64,000 nucleotides of DNA, from NCBI RefSeq assembly GCF_030268965.1, contig NZ_BSSE01000027.1, positions 33,777-97,776 on the forward strand. The letters run 5' to 3'. The notes below the pieces were generated by a model. That model saw only the letters and a program-made list of their open reading frames with translations. It was not told the DNA's origin and searched no databases. The stretch comes from Microtetraspora sp. NBRC 16547 (GTDB lineage Bacteria > Actinomycetota > Actinomycetes > Streptosporangiales > Streptosporangiaceae). A program made the position numbers and the translations under genes. Every line of letters begins with the position of its first letter. Position 1 is the first letter of the stretch. Shown piece after piece: positions 20,243 through 27,800 of this stretch.

Positions 20243-21685
20243 ATGGCGCGGCAGCTGAGCGCGCTCGACGCGCAGTTCCTCAACTTCGAGACGTCGGCCA
20301 ACCTCGCGCACATCGCGGGCCTCGCCGTCCTCGACCCCTCGACGGCACCGGGCGGGGAGGTCACCCGTGAGGCGCTGATCGGGCTGATCAGGGAACGGGT
20401 GCACCTCGCCCCGCCGCTGCGGCGCCGCCTGCTGCAGGTGCCGTTCCGGCTCGACCATCCGTACTGGGTGGAGGACCGGGAGATCGACTTCGACTACCAC
20501 GTTCGCGAGATCGCCCTGCCGCGCCCGGGTGACGATCACCAGCTCGGCGAGCAGGTCGCCCGCCTCCACGGCCGGCGCTTGGATCGGCGGCGCCCGCTGT
20601 GGGAGGTCTACCTCATCCACGGGCTGTCCGGCGGCCGCGTCGCCGTCTACACCAAGGTGCACCACTCCGCCATCGACGGCGTGACCGGAGCGGAGGTGCT
20701 CGCCGCGCTCATGGACCTCGGTCCCGAGCCGCGCCGCGAGGTCGCACCCTCGGACTCCGAGCCGGAGGCGCCGCCCGAGACGGTCGAGATGATCGCCCGC
20801 GGAATCGGCCGTGTGTTGGAGAACCCGGGGGCCGCGGTGCGCTTCCTCGCGGGCGCGATGCCGCGGCTCGACGAGATCCCGGTCATCTCGCAGATCCCCG
20901 GCACCGGACTCGTCTCGCGGCTCGTCCGCGGCATCGGCGCGGAGCCGCTGCCCAGCCTGCCGCGGATGACCGTGCCCCGAACCCCGTTCTCCGGGCTGAT
21001 CTCGCCTCACCGCAGGTTCGCGTTCGGGACGCTGCCGCTCGCCGACGTCAAGCGGGTCAAGAACGCCTTCGGCGTGACGGTGAACGATGTGGTCCTGTCA
21101 CTGTGCGCCGCCGCGCTGCGGCGCTGGCTGGTCCAGCGTGACGACCTGCCCCGGGAACCGCTGGTCGCCGGCATCCCGATCTCCAGCCGAGGGCTGTCGG
21201 AAGGCGGTGACATCCCCGCCAACGAGGTCGTGCTCGCGTTGGCGACGCTGCCCACGGACGTCGCCGACCCCGGAGAGCGGCTGCGCGGCGTGAGCCGTTC
21301 CATGAAGACGGTGAAGGACCGGTACGCGGCGGCACCCGCCACGTGGTTGCTGGAGTTCAGCGAGGCCATGCCCGCCGCGCTGAGCGGCCTCGCCGACCGC
21401 GCCGCGTTCCGGATCGCGTCGCGTACGGCGCCCGCCATGAACCTGATGGTGTCGAACGTCCCCGGACCGCAGTTCCCGCTGTACATGTGCGGGGCGCGGC
21501 TGCTGGCGCACTACCCGGTCTCGGTGATCACCGACGTCAGCGGGGGCATCAACATCACGGTGTTCTCCTACGACGGCTCGCTCGACGTCGGCATCGTGGT
21601 CGACCGCGACATGGTGCCCGACGTGTGGGACTTCATCGACTACCTGCGAGACGCCCTGGACGAGCTGAGCCGTACGGGCCCGTGA
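20243..21685 (+). CDS. Wax ester synthase / diacylglycerol acyltransferase
   Basis: A 480-residue WS/DGAT family acyltransferase that makes triacylglycerol or wax esters from acyl-CoA. The catalytic HHxxxDG motif is present as KVHHSAIDGVTG (about residue 140). The N-terminus MARQLSALDAQFLNFET and the C-terminal PGPQFPLYMCGARLLAHYPVS and NPG-like segment (MNLMVSNVPGPQ) are typical. Full length. It stands alone. Start is an ATG after GGGGGCAG. Confidence 0.93.
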   Translation: MARQLSALDAQFLNFETSANLAHIAGLAVLDPSTAPGGEVTREALIGLIRERVHLAPPLRRRLLQVPFRLDHPYWVEDREIDFDYHVREIALPRPGDDHQLGEQVARLHGRRLDRRRPLWEVYLIHGLSGGRVAVYTKVHHSAIDGVTGAEVLAALMDLGPEPRREVAPSDSEPEAPPETVEMIARGIGRVLENPGAAVRFLAGAMPRLDEIPVISQIPGTGLVSRLVRGIGAEPLPSLPRMTVPRTPFSGLISPHRRFAFGTLPLADVKRVKNAFGVTVNDVVLSLCAAALRRWLVQRDDLPREPLVAGIPISSRGLSEGGDIPANEVVLALATLPTDVADPGERLRGVSRSMKTVKDRYAAAPATWLLEFSEAMPAALSGLADRAAFRIASRTAPAMNLMVSNVPGPQFPLYMCGARLLAHYPVSVITDVSGGINITVFSYDGSLDVGIVVDRDMVPDVWDFIDYLRDALDELSRTGP

Positions 21686-21786
21686 GCGCGCGCTGAGGGC
21701 GACCCCGCACGGCGATCGCGCGGGATCGGGTGGGATGCAGGATGCGCGGGATCGGGCGGGCGTCGCCGGGGGAGGGGCGCGATAGG

Positions 21787-23487
21787 TCAGGTGCGCCGGC
21801 CGAACCGGGACCCCGGGGTGTCGGGTCCGGCCAGCCGTCCGAGGCACCGGTAGCTGCGCACGCCCGCCGCGTACTTGGCCGCGCTCGGCGGCAGCACGGT
21901 GACCTCCCACCCGTCCGCGATCGCGGCGGAGGGACCGCGCCGGGACAGCAGGAGGATGTACTGCGAGCAGAGCAGCGTCACCGTGGGGTGCTTCGCCACG
22001 GTGTCCTCGTCGCTGGTGACCCCCGGCGGCAGGGGCGCGATCGCGAACGTCTCCCACACGTGCGGCTTCCCGCAGGAGGTGGGCTGCGCGGTCACGTCAC
22101 CGGCGATGGAGACTGGGCCGCGCCAGCACTCGGGGGCCGAGACGCACGCCCCGGCCGCGGAGGGCACCTCGGCGGCGGGGCAGCCCTCCGTATACGTCGC
22201 CACCTCGACCTCGTTCTGCCCGCCGCCTGCAGTCGAGGAGGGCGGCCCCGAGGAGGGCCCGGTGGCGGAGCCGGACGGTACGGCGGAGCCGGGGACCGTG
22301 GAGCCGGGACGTGTGCCGGTGCCGCCCTGATCCGGGTTCTGCGGTACCAGCATGACGATCCCGATGATGAGCAGGGTCGTGAAAACCGCCGTCGCCGCGG
22401 CGAAGATCGCCCAATGGCGGGACGCCTTCGGCGGCGGTGGCACCGGCGGCAGGGTGACGATCGCAGAACGGGGATCCGCGAGCGGGTGCCCGGCCACGCC
22501 GTTCACCGGCCGGGGCTCCGGCCCCCGACCGCCGATCGGATGTGGCTCCGGCGCGCGTCCTGCCGTCAGGTCTGGCTGGGGTGTCGGACCCGTTGACGGA
22601 TGTGGCTCCGGTGCCCCGCCTGCCATCGGATGCTTCGGTGCCGGGCTCACGGACGCGCCGTCGGGACGGAGTTCGGAGAGCGCGTCGCGTAGTTCCGCCG
22701 CGCTGCCGATGCGCTGCCGGGGGTCGCTCGCCATGCCGTGGCGCAGCACTTCGATCAGCCCGGGCGGCACTCCGTGGATCTCCGGGATGGGGAGCCGGTG
22801 GAGGGCGAGGATCGCCGCGATGTTGACGACGCCGCCCTCGGGGAAGCGGGGCGGCCTGCCGTTCAGCAGCGCGTACAGCGTGGCGGACAGCGCGTAGACG
22901 TCCCCGGCGGCGGTCGGCTCGGTGAGTTCGAACGCCTCGGGAGGCGCGAACGCGGGGGTGAGCGACTCCCGGGTCACCGAGGCGTGCTCACCGGCGCCGT
23001 CTCCCGGCATCGTGGCCAGCCCGAAGTCGGACAACGCCACCAGACCGTAGGAGTTGATCAGGATGTTCGCCGGCTTGACGTCCCGGTGCAGCACTCCGGC
23101 CGCGTGCGCGGCGGACAGCGCGTCGGCGATCTTGATTCCGATGTCGCGGACCTCGGGCGCGCTCAGCGGCCCGTGCGCGCTGACCCGATCCGCCAGCGAT
23201 CCGCCGGGGCACAGCTCCAGCACCATGTACGGCCGGCCGTCCGGCAGCACGCCCGCGTCGTAGACGTCGGCCACATGGGGGTGACCGGACAGTGCCCCCG
23301 CCGCGGTCACCTCGCGCAGGAACCGGCGGCGGTCGCGGTCGGACAGCAGAACGCGATTGTCGAGCTTCAGCGCGACCTCGCGGCCGACGGCCAGTTGGCG
23401 GGCCCGGTAGACCACGCCGAAGCCGCCCTGCCCAAGGACGCCGAGCACCTCGTAGCCCGGTAACAGCGGCGCGCCCGCCTCGCCCAC
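21787..23487 (-). CDS. PknB-type Ser/Thr kinase with extracytoplasmic tail
   Basis: A 566-residue membrane kinase. The kinase domain covers about 9-275: glycine loop LGQGGFGVVYRA, ATP lysine in EVALKLD, catalytic loop HRDVKPANIL, DFGLA. A Pro-rich linker with PEPHP/PQPDL repeats follows, then one transmembrane segment (HWAIFAAATAVFTTLLIIGI, about 375-397), and a Ser/Gly/Thr-rich stalk leading to a roughly 120-residue extracellular domain with paired cysteines. I chose the GTG at 23487 because GGAGG is spaced correctly for it, not for the GTG three codons upstream. The outer domain is not PASTA-like; its ligand is unknown. Confidence 0.9.
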   Translation of the reverse strand: MGEAGAPLLPGYEVLGVLGQGGFGVVYRARQLAVGREVALKLDNRVLLSDRDRRRFLREVTAAGALSGHPHVADVYDAGVLPDGRPYMVLELCPGGSLADRVSAHGPLSAPEVRDIGIKIADALSAAHAAGVLHRDVKPANILINSYGLVALSDFGLATMPGDGAGEHASVTRESLTPAFAPPEAFELTEPTAAGDVYALSATLYALLNGRPPRFPEGGVVNIAAILALHRLPIPEIHGVPPGLIEVLRHGMASDPRQRIGSAAELRDALSELRPDGASVSPAPKHPMAGGAPEPHPSTGPTPQPDLTAGRAPEPHPIGGRGPEPRPVNGVAGHPLADPRSAIVTLPPVPPPPKASRHWAIFAAATAVFTTLLIIGIVMLVPQNPDQGGTGTRPGSTVPGSAVPSGSATGPSSGPPSSTAGGGQNEVEVATYTEGCPAAEVPSAAGACVSAPECWRGPVSIAGDVTAQPTSCGKPHVWETFAIAPLPPGVTSDEDTVAKHPTVTLLCSQYILLLSRRGPSAAIADGWEVTVLPPSAAKYAAGVRSYRCLGRLAGPDTPGSRFGRRT

Positions 23488-23866
23488 CCGACCCACCTCC
23501 AGAAACCGTGCGGAACACTACCGCAGAGATCGCGCTATAGGCGGGCATAGCGGGATCACCGTGGCCGAGGCGAAGTCAGGCGCCGTCCTTGTCGAAGTCG
23601 CCCGAAGTCGCCCGGAGTCGCCCGGAGTCGCCCGGAGTCGCCCGGAGTCGGTCGGAGTCAGCCGGGAAGACGACGGCGCCCGGTGACCTCGCGAGGAGGC
23701 ACCGGGCGGACGCCGCACAGGCCGGCGCGGATCGGCGCGAGCCGGCCCGTAAAAACCGGCCCGTAAAAACCGGTCGGTACGAAGCGGTCGGTAGGGAGCG
23801 ATCAGTACGAAGCGTGTACGAGCCGGCCCGTACGACCGGCCCGTACGACCGGCGTGGTCGGGGGGA
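23488..23866. repeat. Repeat-rich intergenic region
   Basis: No gene. At 23591-23660 a 10-bp unit (CCCGGAGTCG) is repeated about six times with small changes. At 23677-23708 a CGCCCGGTG / CACCGGGCG hairpin may act as terminator for the symporter genes. At 23745-23860 short CCGGCCCGTA and GGTACGAAGCGG repeats occur. Confidence 0.7.
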
Positions 23867-25453
23867 TCAGGAGGAGCCGGCGATCTCCAGATCATGGACG
23901 CGGGGGTCGTCCCGGTCGGCGACGTAGTCGTCGGGCCGGGTGGCGTCCTGCCCCTCCGCCATCTTGATCGCCCGAGCCAGCCATGTCCCGAGCACGGCGA
24001 CGATCAGGTTGACGGCGAGCGCGAGGAACCCGGCGTAGACGGTCATCTTGGTGTCAAGGCCCAGCTTCTCCAGCGGGAACGCCGAGCCGCCGAAGTGCGC
24101 GTGCTTGGTGGCCGGGTTCGCGATGTTGTACAGCATCACCAGCCCCGAGCCCATCCCGGCGACCCACCCGGCGATGAGACCGGCCCGGTGGAACCAGCGC
24201 CCGAAGAGGCCGAGGGCCACGGACGGCAGGGTCTGCAAGATGATCACGCCGCCGATGAGCTGCAGGTCGATCGAGAACTGGGGGTCGATCAGCAGGATGA
24301 ACAGCACCGCGCCGACCTTCACGACCAGCGAGACGATCTTGCTGACCGAGGCTTCCTGGGCGTCCGTGGCGTCGGGCCTGATGTACTCCCGGTAGATGTT
24401 CCGCGTGAACAGGTTAGCCGCGGCGATCGACATGATCGCGGCGGGCACCAGCGCTCCGATGCCGACCGCGGCGAACGCCACGCCCGCGAACCAGTCGGGG
24501 AACATCTTGTCGAAGAGCTGCGGCACCACGGTGTTCACGTCGGTGCCGATGGGCTTGATCCCGGCCGCGATCGCCATGTAGCCGAGTAGCGCGATCAGGC
24601 CGAGCAGCAGGCTGTAGGCGGGCAGCGCGGACATGTTGCGCTTGATGACGTCGCGGCTCTTCGCCGCCAGCACACCCGTGACGCTGTGCGGGTAGAGGAA
24701 CAGCGCCATGGCCGAGCCGAGGGCCAGCGTGACGTACTGGAGCTGGTTGTTCGAGTTGAGCAGGATGCCGTCGCCCGGCGCCGGGGTGGCGTCGAACTTC
24801 GCCTGCGCCGCGTCGAAGATCGCTCCCCAGCCGCCGAGCTTGGAGGGGATGTAGATCACCGCGACCAGGATCACGAGGTAGATCAGCGCGTCCTTGACGA
24901 AGGCGATCAGCGCCGGCGCGCGCAGCCCGGACTGGTACGTGTACGCCGCGAGGATCGCGAACGCGATGATCAATGGCAGGTCGCCCCGCACACCCATCGT
25001 CTTCAGCACCGCCTCGATGCCGACGAGCTGCAGCGCGATGTACGGCATGGTCGCCACGATGCCGGTGAGGGCGACCAGCAGCGCCAGCGTCGGCGAGCCG
25101 AACCTCGCCCGGACGAAGTCGGCCGGGGTGACCAGCCCGTGCACGTGCGAGACCGACCACAGCCGGATCATCACGAGGAAGACCAGCGGATAGGTCACCA
25201 CCGTGTACGGCAGGGCGAAGAACCCGGTGGCCCCCGCGCCGAAGAGCAGCGCGGGCACCGCCACGAAGGTGTAGGCCGTGTAGAGGTCCCCGCCGACCAG
25301 GAACCAGGTGATCCACGACCCGAAGCTGCGGCCGCCGAGCCCCCACTCGTGCAGGCTGGCCAGGTTGTCCGCCCGCCGCCACCGGGCCGCCACGAAGCCC
25401 ATGCCGCTCACGAGCAGGAAAAGGACCGCGAAGACGACGATCTCGGTGCTCAC
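23867..25453 (-). CDS. Sodium:solute symporter (MctP-like)
   Basis: A 528-residue SSS-family transporter with about 13 membrane segments. Internal motifs fit monocarboxylate/pantothenate-type carriers: WITWFLVGGDLYTAYTFVAVPALL near the N-terminus, YTYQSGLRAPALIAFVKDALI, and LVPAAIMSIAAANLFTRNIYRE. The substrate is probably a small monocarboxylate such as acetate, pyruvate or lactate (inference from family). GTG 25453 overlaps the upstream DUF3311 stop by 4 nt, making a two-gene unit. A Crp-like palindrome lies upstream of the pair. Confidence 0.88.
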   Translation of the reverse strand: MSTEIVVFAVLFLLVSGMGFVAARWRRADNLASLHEWGLGGRSFGSWITWFLVGGDLYTAYTFVAVPALLFGAGATGFFALPYTVVTYPLVFLVMIRLWSVSHVHGLVTPADFVRARFGSPTLALLVALTGIVATMPYIALQLVGIEAVLKTMGVRGDLPLIIAFAILAAYTYQSGLRAPALIAFVKDALIYLVILVAVIYIPSKLGGWGAIFDAAQAKFDATPAPGDGILLNSNNQLQYVTLALGSAMALFLYPHSVTGVLAAKSRDVIKRNMSALPAYSLLLGLIALLGYMAIAAGIKPIGTDVNTVVPQLFDKMFPDWFAGVAFAAVGIGALVPAAIMSIAAANLFTRNIYREYIRPDATDAQEASVSKIVSLVVKVGAVLFILLIDPQFSIDLQLIGGVIILQTLPSVALGLFGRWFHRAGLIAGWVAGMGSGLVMLYNIANPATKHAHFGGSAFPLEKLGLDTKMTVYAGFLALAVNLIVAVLGTWLARAIKMAEGQDATRPDDYVADRDDPRVHDLEIAGSS

Positions 25454-25653
25454 CGGCGGCTCCTGGTCATCCGGTAGACCACAGTGGTGGCGGTGACGCC
25501 GAGCAGGATGAAGGCGAGCTGCAGCCAGTAGAACAGCGGGATGCCGAACAGGCGCGGCTCGACGGTGTTGTACAGGGCGGGGATGAGGGGGATCGCGATC
25601 GGTATCAGAAGGAGCCAGTTCCAGGGACTTCGGTCACTGCGCGGGGCGGCCAA
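25450..25653 (-). CDS. DUF3311 small membrane protein
   Basis: A 67-residue protein with two membrane helices (about residues 12-27 and 38-56) around an EPRLFGIPLFYW centre, characteristic of DUF3311. Proteins of this kind are routinely encoded next to SSS symporters and are thought to be an accessory subunit. Start is TTG 25653 with AAAGGAGGG upstream, a decisive ribosome site. Confidence 0.88.
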   Translation of the reverse strand: MAAPRSDRSPWNWLLLIPIAIPLIPALYNTVEPRLFGIPLFYWLQLAFILLGVTATTVVYRMTRSRR

Positions 25654-25694
25654 CGCGCCCTCCTTTCTGACTGGGGGTCGCTCCGCAGCGTAAA

Positions 25695-25708
25695 GTGACG
25701 CGCGTCAC
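25695..25708. promoter_or_regulatory. Crp-like palindrome upstream of symporter operon
   Basis: GTGACGCGCGTCAC is a perfect 14-bp palindrome and, with flanking bases, fits the AGTGA-N6-TCACA pattern of Crp/Fnr-family sites. It is 42 bp upstream of the DUF3311 start. Binding by a Crp homologue is inferred. Confidence 0.5.
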
Positions 25709-25911
25709 ATCCGGATCGCCGATCGCCGAACGGTCGAGTCGGCGCGCCGAGCGTTCACAGCCCCGCCACAGCCCCGCCACAGCCCCGCGCCGGACCCCGA
25801 ACCCGCCCGCGCCGGGCCGGAATCCGGGACCCGTCCTGATCAGACGGAAGGCCGTACAGATCAGACGGAAGGCCCGTACGGGTCAGGCGGACGATTACGC
25901 GGACGGGACGG
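25709..25911. repeat. Intergenic region with short direct repeats
   Basis: No gene. At about 25756-25788 CACAGCCCCGC is repeated three times. At about 25838-25882 GATCAGACGGAAGGC is present twice with flanking CGTAC. Confidence 0.75.
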
Positions 25912-27555
25912 TCAGGCGGACGGGCCGACCCGGGGGAGTACGACCGCGGAGGGGTGGGCAGGGTCGTGCAGGACCTCGTGGTCGCAGCAGACCATGGCCG
26001 AGCCTGGCCCGAGCGGGTCGCCGGTGCCGGTGTTGCGGGAGATCCGGGGGTACGCGCCGCCCGCCACCTGGACCCTGATCCGGTGGCCGCGCCGGAACCG
26101 GTGCCCGATCGGCCACAGGTCCACCCGGACCCTCCGTACGCCGTCCTCGCCGGAACGGTCGGCCGGGGTCAGTCTGCGGACGCCCTCGCACACGTTCATC
26201 GACCTCCCGTCCGGGTGGACGTCGCACACGCGGACCACGATGTCGGCGTGCTCCGTGCTCGTCCGGACGAACAGGTCCGCCGACACCTCCCCGATCAACT
26301 CCGTGTCCGCGGCCAGTACGGGGGAGGTGTAGACCAGCACGTCCCGCCGCGACTCCACCCGCCGGTTGTCCCGGGGCATCGAGTTGCCGAGGAGGATGGG
26401 ACCGCCGAGCACCGGGGTGGGGTGCTGCGGGTCGTACCGGAAACGGTCCGGCTCCGATGGCGACGGATTGTCGGTGGAGAGCCCCGATCCGGGCTGCAGA
26501 TGCCAACGTTCCGCCCGCGTCCCCGGCACCGGCCAGTCCGGGTGGTCCCGCCACTCGTCCGCGCCGGTCACGTAGACCCGCACCGGGGAGGCGCGCAACC
26601 CGGACGGGTCGCCGAGCAGGTGGGCGCGGAACCAGGCCAGCGCGTCCGCGCCCGCGGCCCTCTCCATGTTGAGGCCGGCATGATACCACGGCCCGATCGT
26701 TAGGTACGGCTGCCGCCCCGCCTTCCGCATCGCCGCGTAGTCCTTGAGCTGCCACGGCAGGAACACGTCGTACCAGCCGCCGGTCATGGTCACCTCGGCC
26801 AGCACGTCCCCGACCGAGGCGGAGAAGTCCCGCTTGCTCCAGTACGACGACGCCGGGTCGGCGTGGTCGGTGTGGTTGCTGTGGTCGGTGTGGTTGGCGA
26901 GCAGATCGCGGAAGAACGGCAGCGGCCGGCCCGCCGAGAGGAGGTCGAGCTCGGACAGCGGGCGGCCGGACAGGACGGCGCGGCGGGTTCGGCGCGGGGC
27001 GAGGAACGTCGCGGCCGCGCCGCCCAGCCGCCCGTCCATGCTCGCGGTGAGGGTCGTCCACGCGAGCGTGGACTCCAGCGCGAACGACCCGCCGACATAG
27101 GCGGCCTCGCGGAAGCATGACGCGGTCACCTGCGTGGCCATCGCCTTGAGATCGGGTGTCTCCGCGGCGATCGCCCACTGTGTGTACCCGAGATAGGACG
27201 GTCCGTGCATGGCGAAGCCCCCGCCGTACCATGACTGGGACCGCATCCAGGCGACCGTGGCCAGGCCGTCCTCGCGCTCGTTGGCGAGCGGGTCGAGCAG
27301 CCCGCCTGAGCCGAAGCCGCCGCGGCAGCTCTGGATCACCACGTGGAAGCCGTGCCGGGCGAACGTCCTGCCGTACATCCAGCCGACGAACCCGGCCCGG
27401 CCGTACGGAGAGCGGATCAGGATGGTCGGCGCGCGGACGGCGCCCACCGGCACGTACCGGTCGGCGAGCAGCGTGACCCCGTCCGGCATCGGCACGGGTT
27501 CGTTACGGCGGACGAGCACTCGATGAGCTCGGCGCCGGGGCAGCATGAGCGTCAT
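25912..27555 (-). CDS. CocE/NonD-family serine hydrolase
   Basis: A 547-residue alpha/beta hydrolase of the cocaine esterase / X-Pro dipeptidyl-peptidase class. The nucleophile motif GPSYLGY is near residue 115, after the family-typical VIQSCRGGFGSGG strand. The C-terminal half is the jelly-roll X-Pro-type domain (RGHRIRVQVAGGAYPRISRN). It has no signal peptide. The ATG at 27555 is spaced 8 nt from GAGG and is preferred over a GTG three codons upstream. The substrate is unknown; it may cleave esters or acyl-peptides. Confidence 0.87.
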   Translation of the reverse strand: MTLMLPRRRAHRVLVRRNEPVPMPDGVTLLADRYVPVGAVRAPTILIRSPYGRAGFVGWMYGRTFARHGFHVVIQSCRGGFGSGGLLDPLANEREDGLATVAWMRSQSWYGGGFAMHGPSYLGYTQWAIAAETPDLKAMATQVTASCFREAAYVGGSFALESTLAWTTLTASMDGRLGGAAATFLAPRRTRRAVLSGRPLSELDLLSAGRPLPFFRDLLANHTDHSNHTDHADPASSYWSKRDFSASVGDVLAEVTMTGGWYDVFLPWQLKDYAAMRKAGRQPYLTIGPWYHAGLNMERAAGADALAWFRAHLLGDPSGLRASPVRVYVTGADEWRDHPDWPVPGTRAERWHLQPGSGLSTDNPSPSEPDRFRYDPQHPTPVLGGPILLGNSMPRDNRRVESRRDVLVYTSPVLAADTELIGEVSADLFVRTSTEHADIVVRVCDVHPDGRSMNVCEGVRRLTPADRSGEDGVRRVRVDLWPIGHRFRRGHRIRVQVAGGAYPRISRNTGTGDPLGPGSAMVCCDHEVLHDPAHPSAVVLPRVGPSA

Positions 27556-27659
27556 TCGACCCACCTCGTCGTACGAGTTTACGTGCTAGTAACATTATTG
27601 GCCACGGCCAGGTCAGGTGTCGTTGCATGATCGTGCGCGCGCCCGGTAGCCTGTAGGGC

Positions 27660-27692
27660 ATGCGAAATCCAAATCAGTGGTGGCGCCGCTAG
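27660..27692 (+). CDS. trpL: Trp leader peptide MRNPNQWWRR
   Basis: A ten-codon frame (ATG CGA AAT CCA AAT CAG TGG TGG CGC CGC TAG) with two consecutive tryptophan codons, 109 bp ahead of the anthranilate synthase gene. Ribosome stalling at the Trp codons would choose between the hairpins that follow. A possible promoter, TTGCAT-18 bp-TAGCCT (27623-27652), would place the transcript start at or next to the ATG, so the leader mRNA may be nearly leaderless. Confidence 0.88.
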   Translation: MRNPNQWWRR

Positions 27693-27757
27693 CAGGCGGC
27701 GTGGGTTTCGCATTCGCGAACAGGAGCAACCGGCCGCCCCGACAGGCGGCCTTCTTC
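27684..27757 (+). terminator. Transcription attenuator of trpEG
   Basis: Competing stems are visible. Stem 1:2 pairs CGCCGC (27684-27689) with GCGGCG (27696-27701). The terminator pairs GGCCGCC (27732-27738) with GGCGGCC (27745-27751) around CCGACA and is followed by TTCTTC. GGCGGC of segment 2 can instead pair with GCCGCC of the terminator, giving an antiterminator. A further pairing ATGCGAAA (27660-27667) with TTTCGCAT (27706-27713) closes the leader. Confidence 0.8.
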
Positions 27758-27800
27758 ATGTCCGCCTCCGGGGCATTACGAAAATCAAGGGGCGAGACAA

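Noticed and set aside
23591..23660. 10-bp repeats considered as iterons of an origin
   Set aside because: No replication gene or AT-rich region is nearby, and similar short repeats occur in many spacers of this window.
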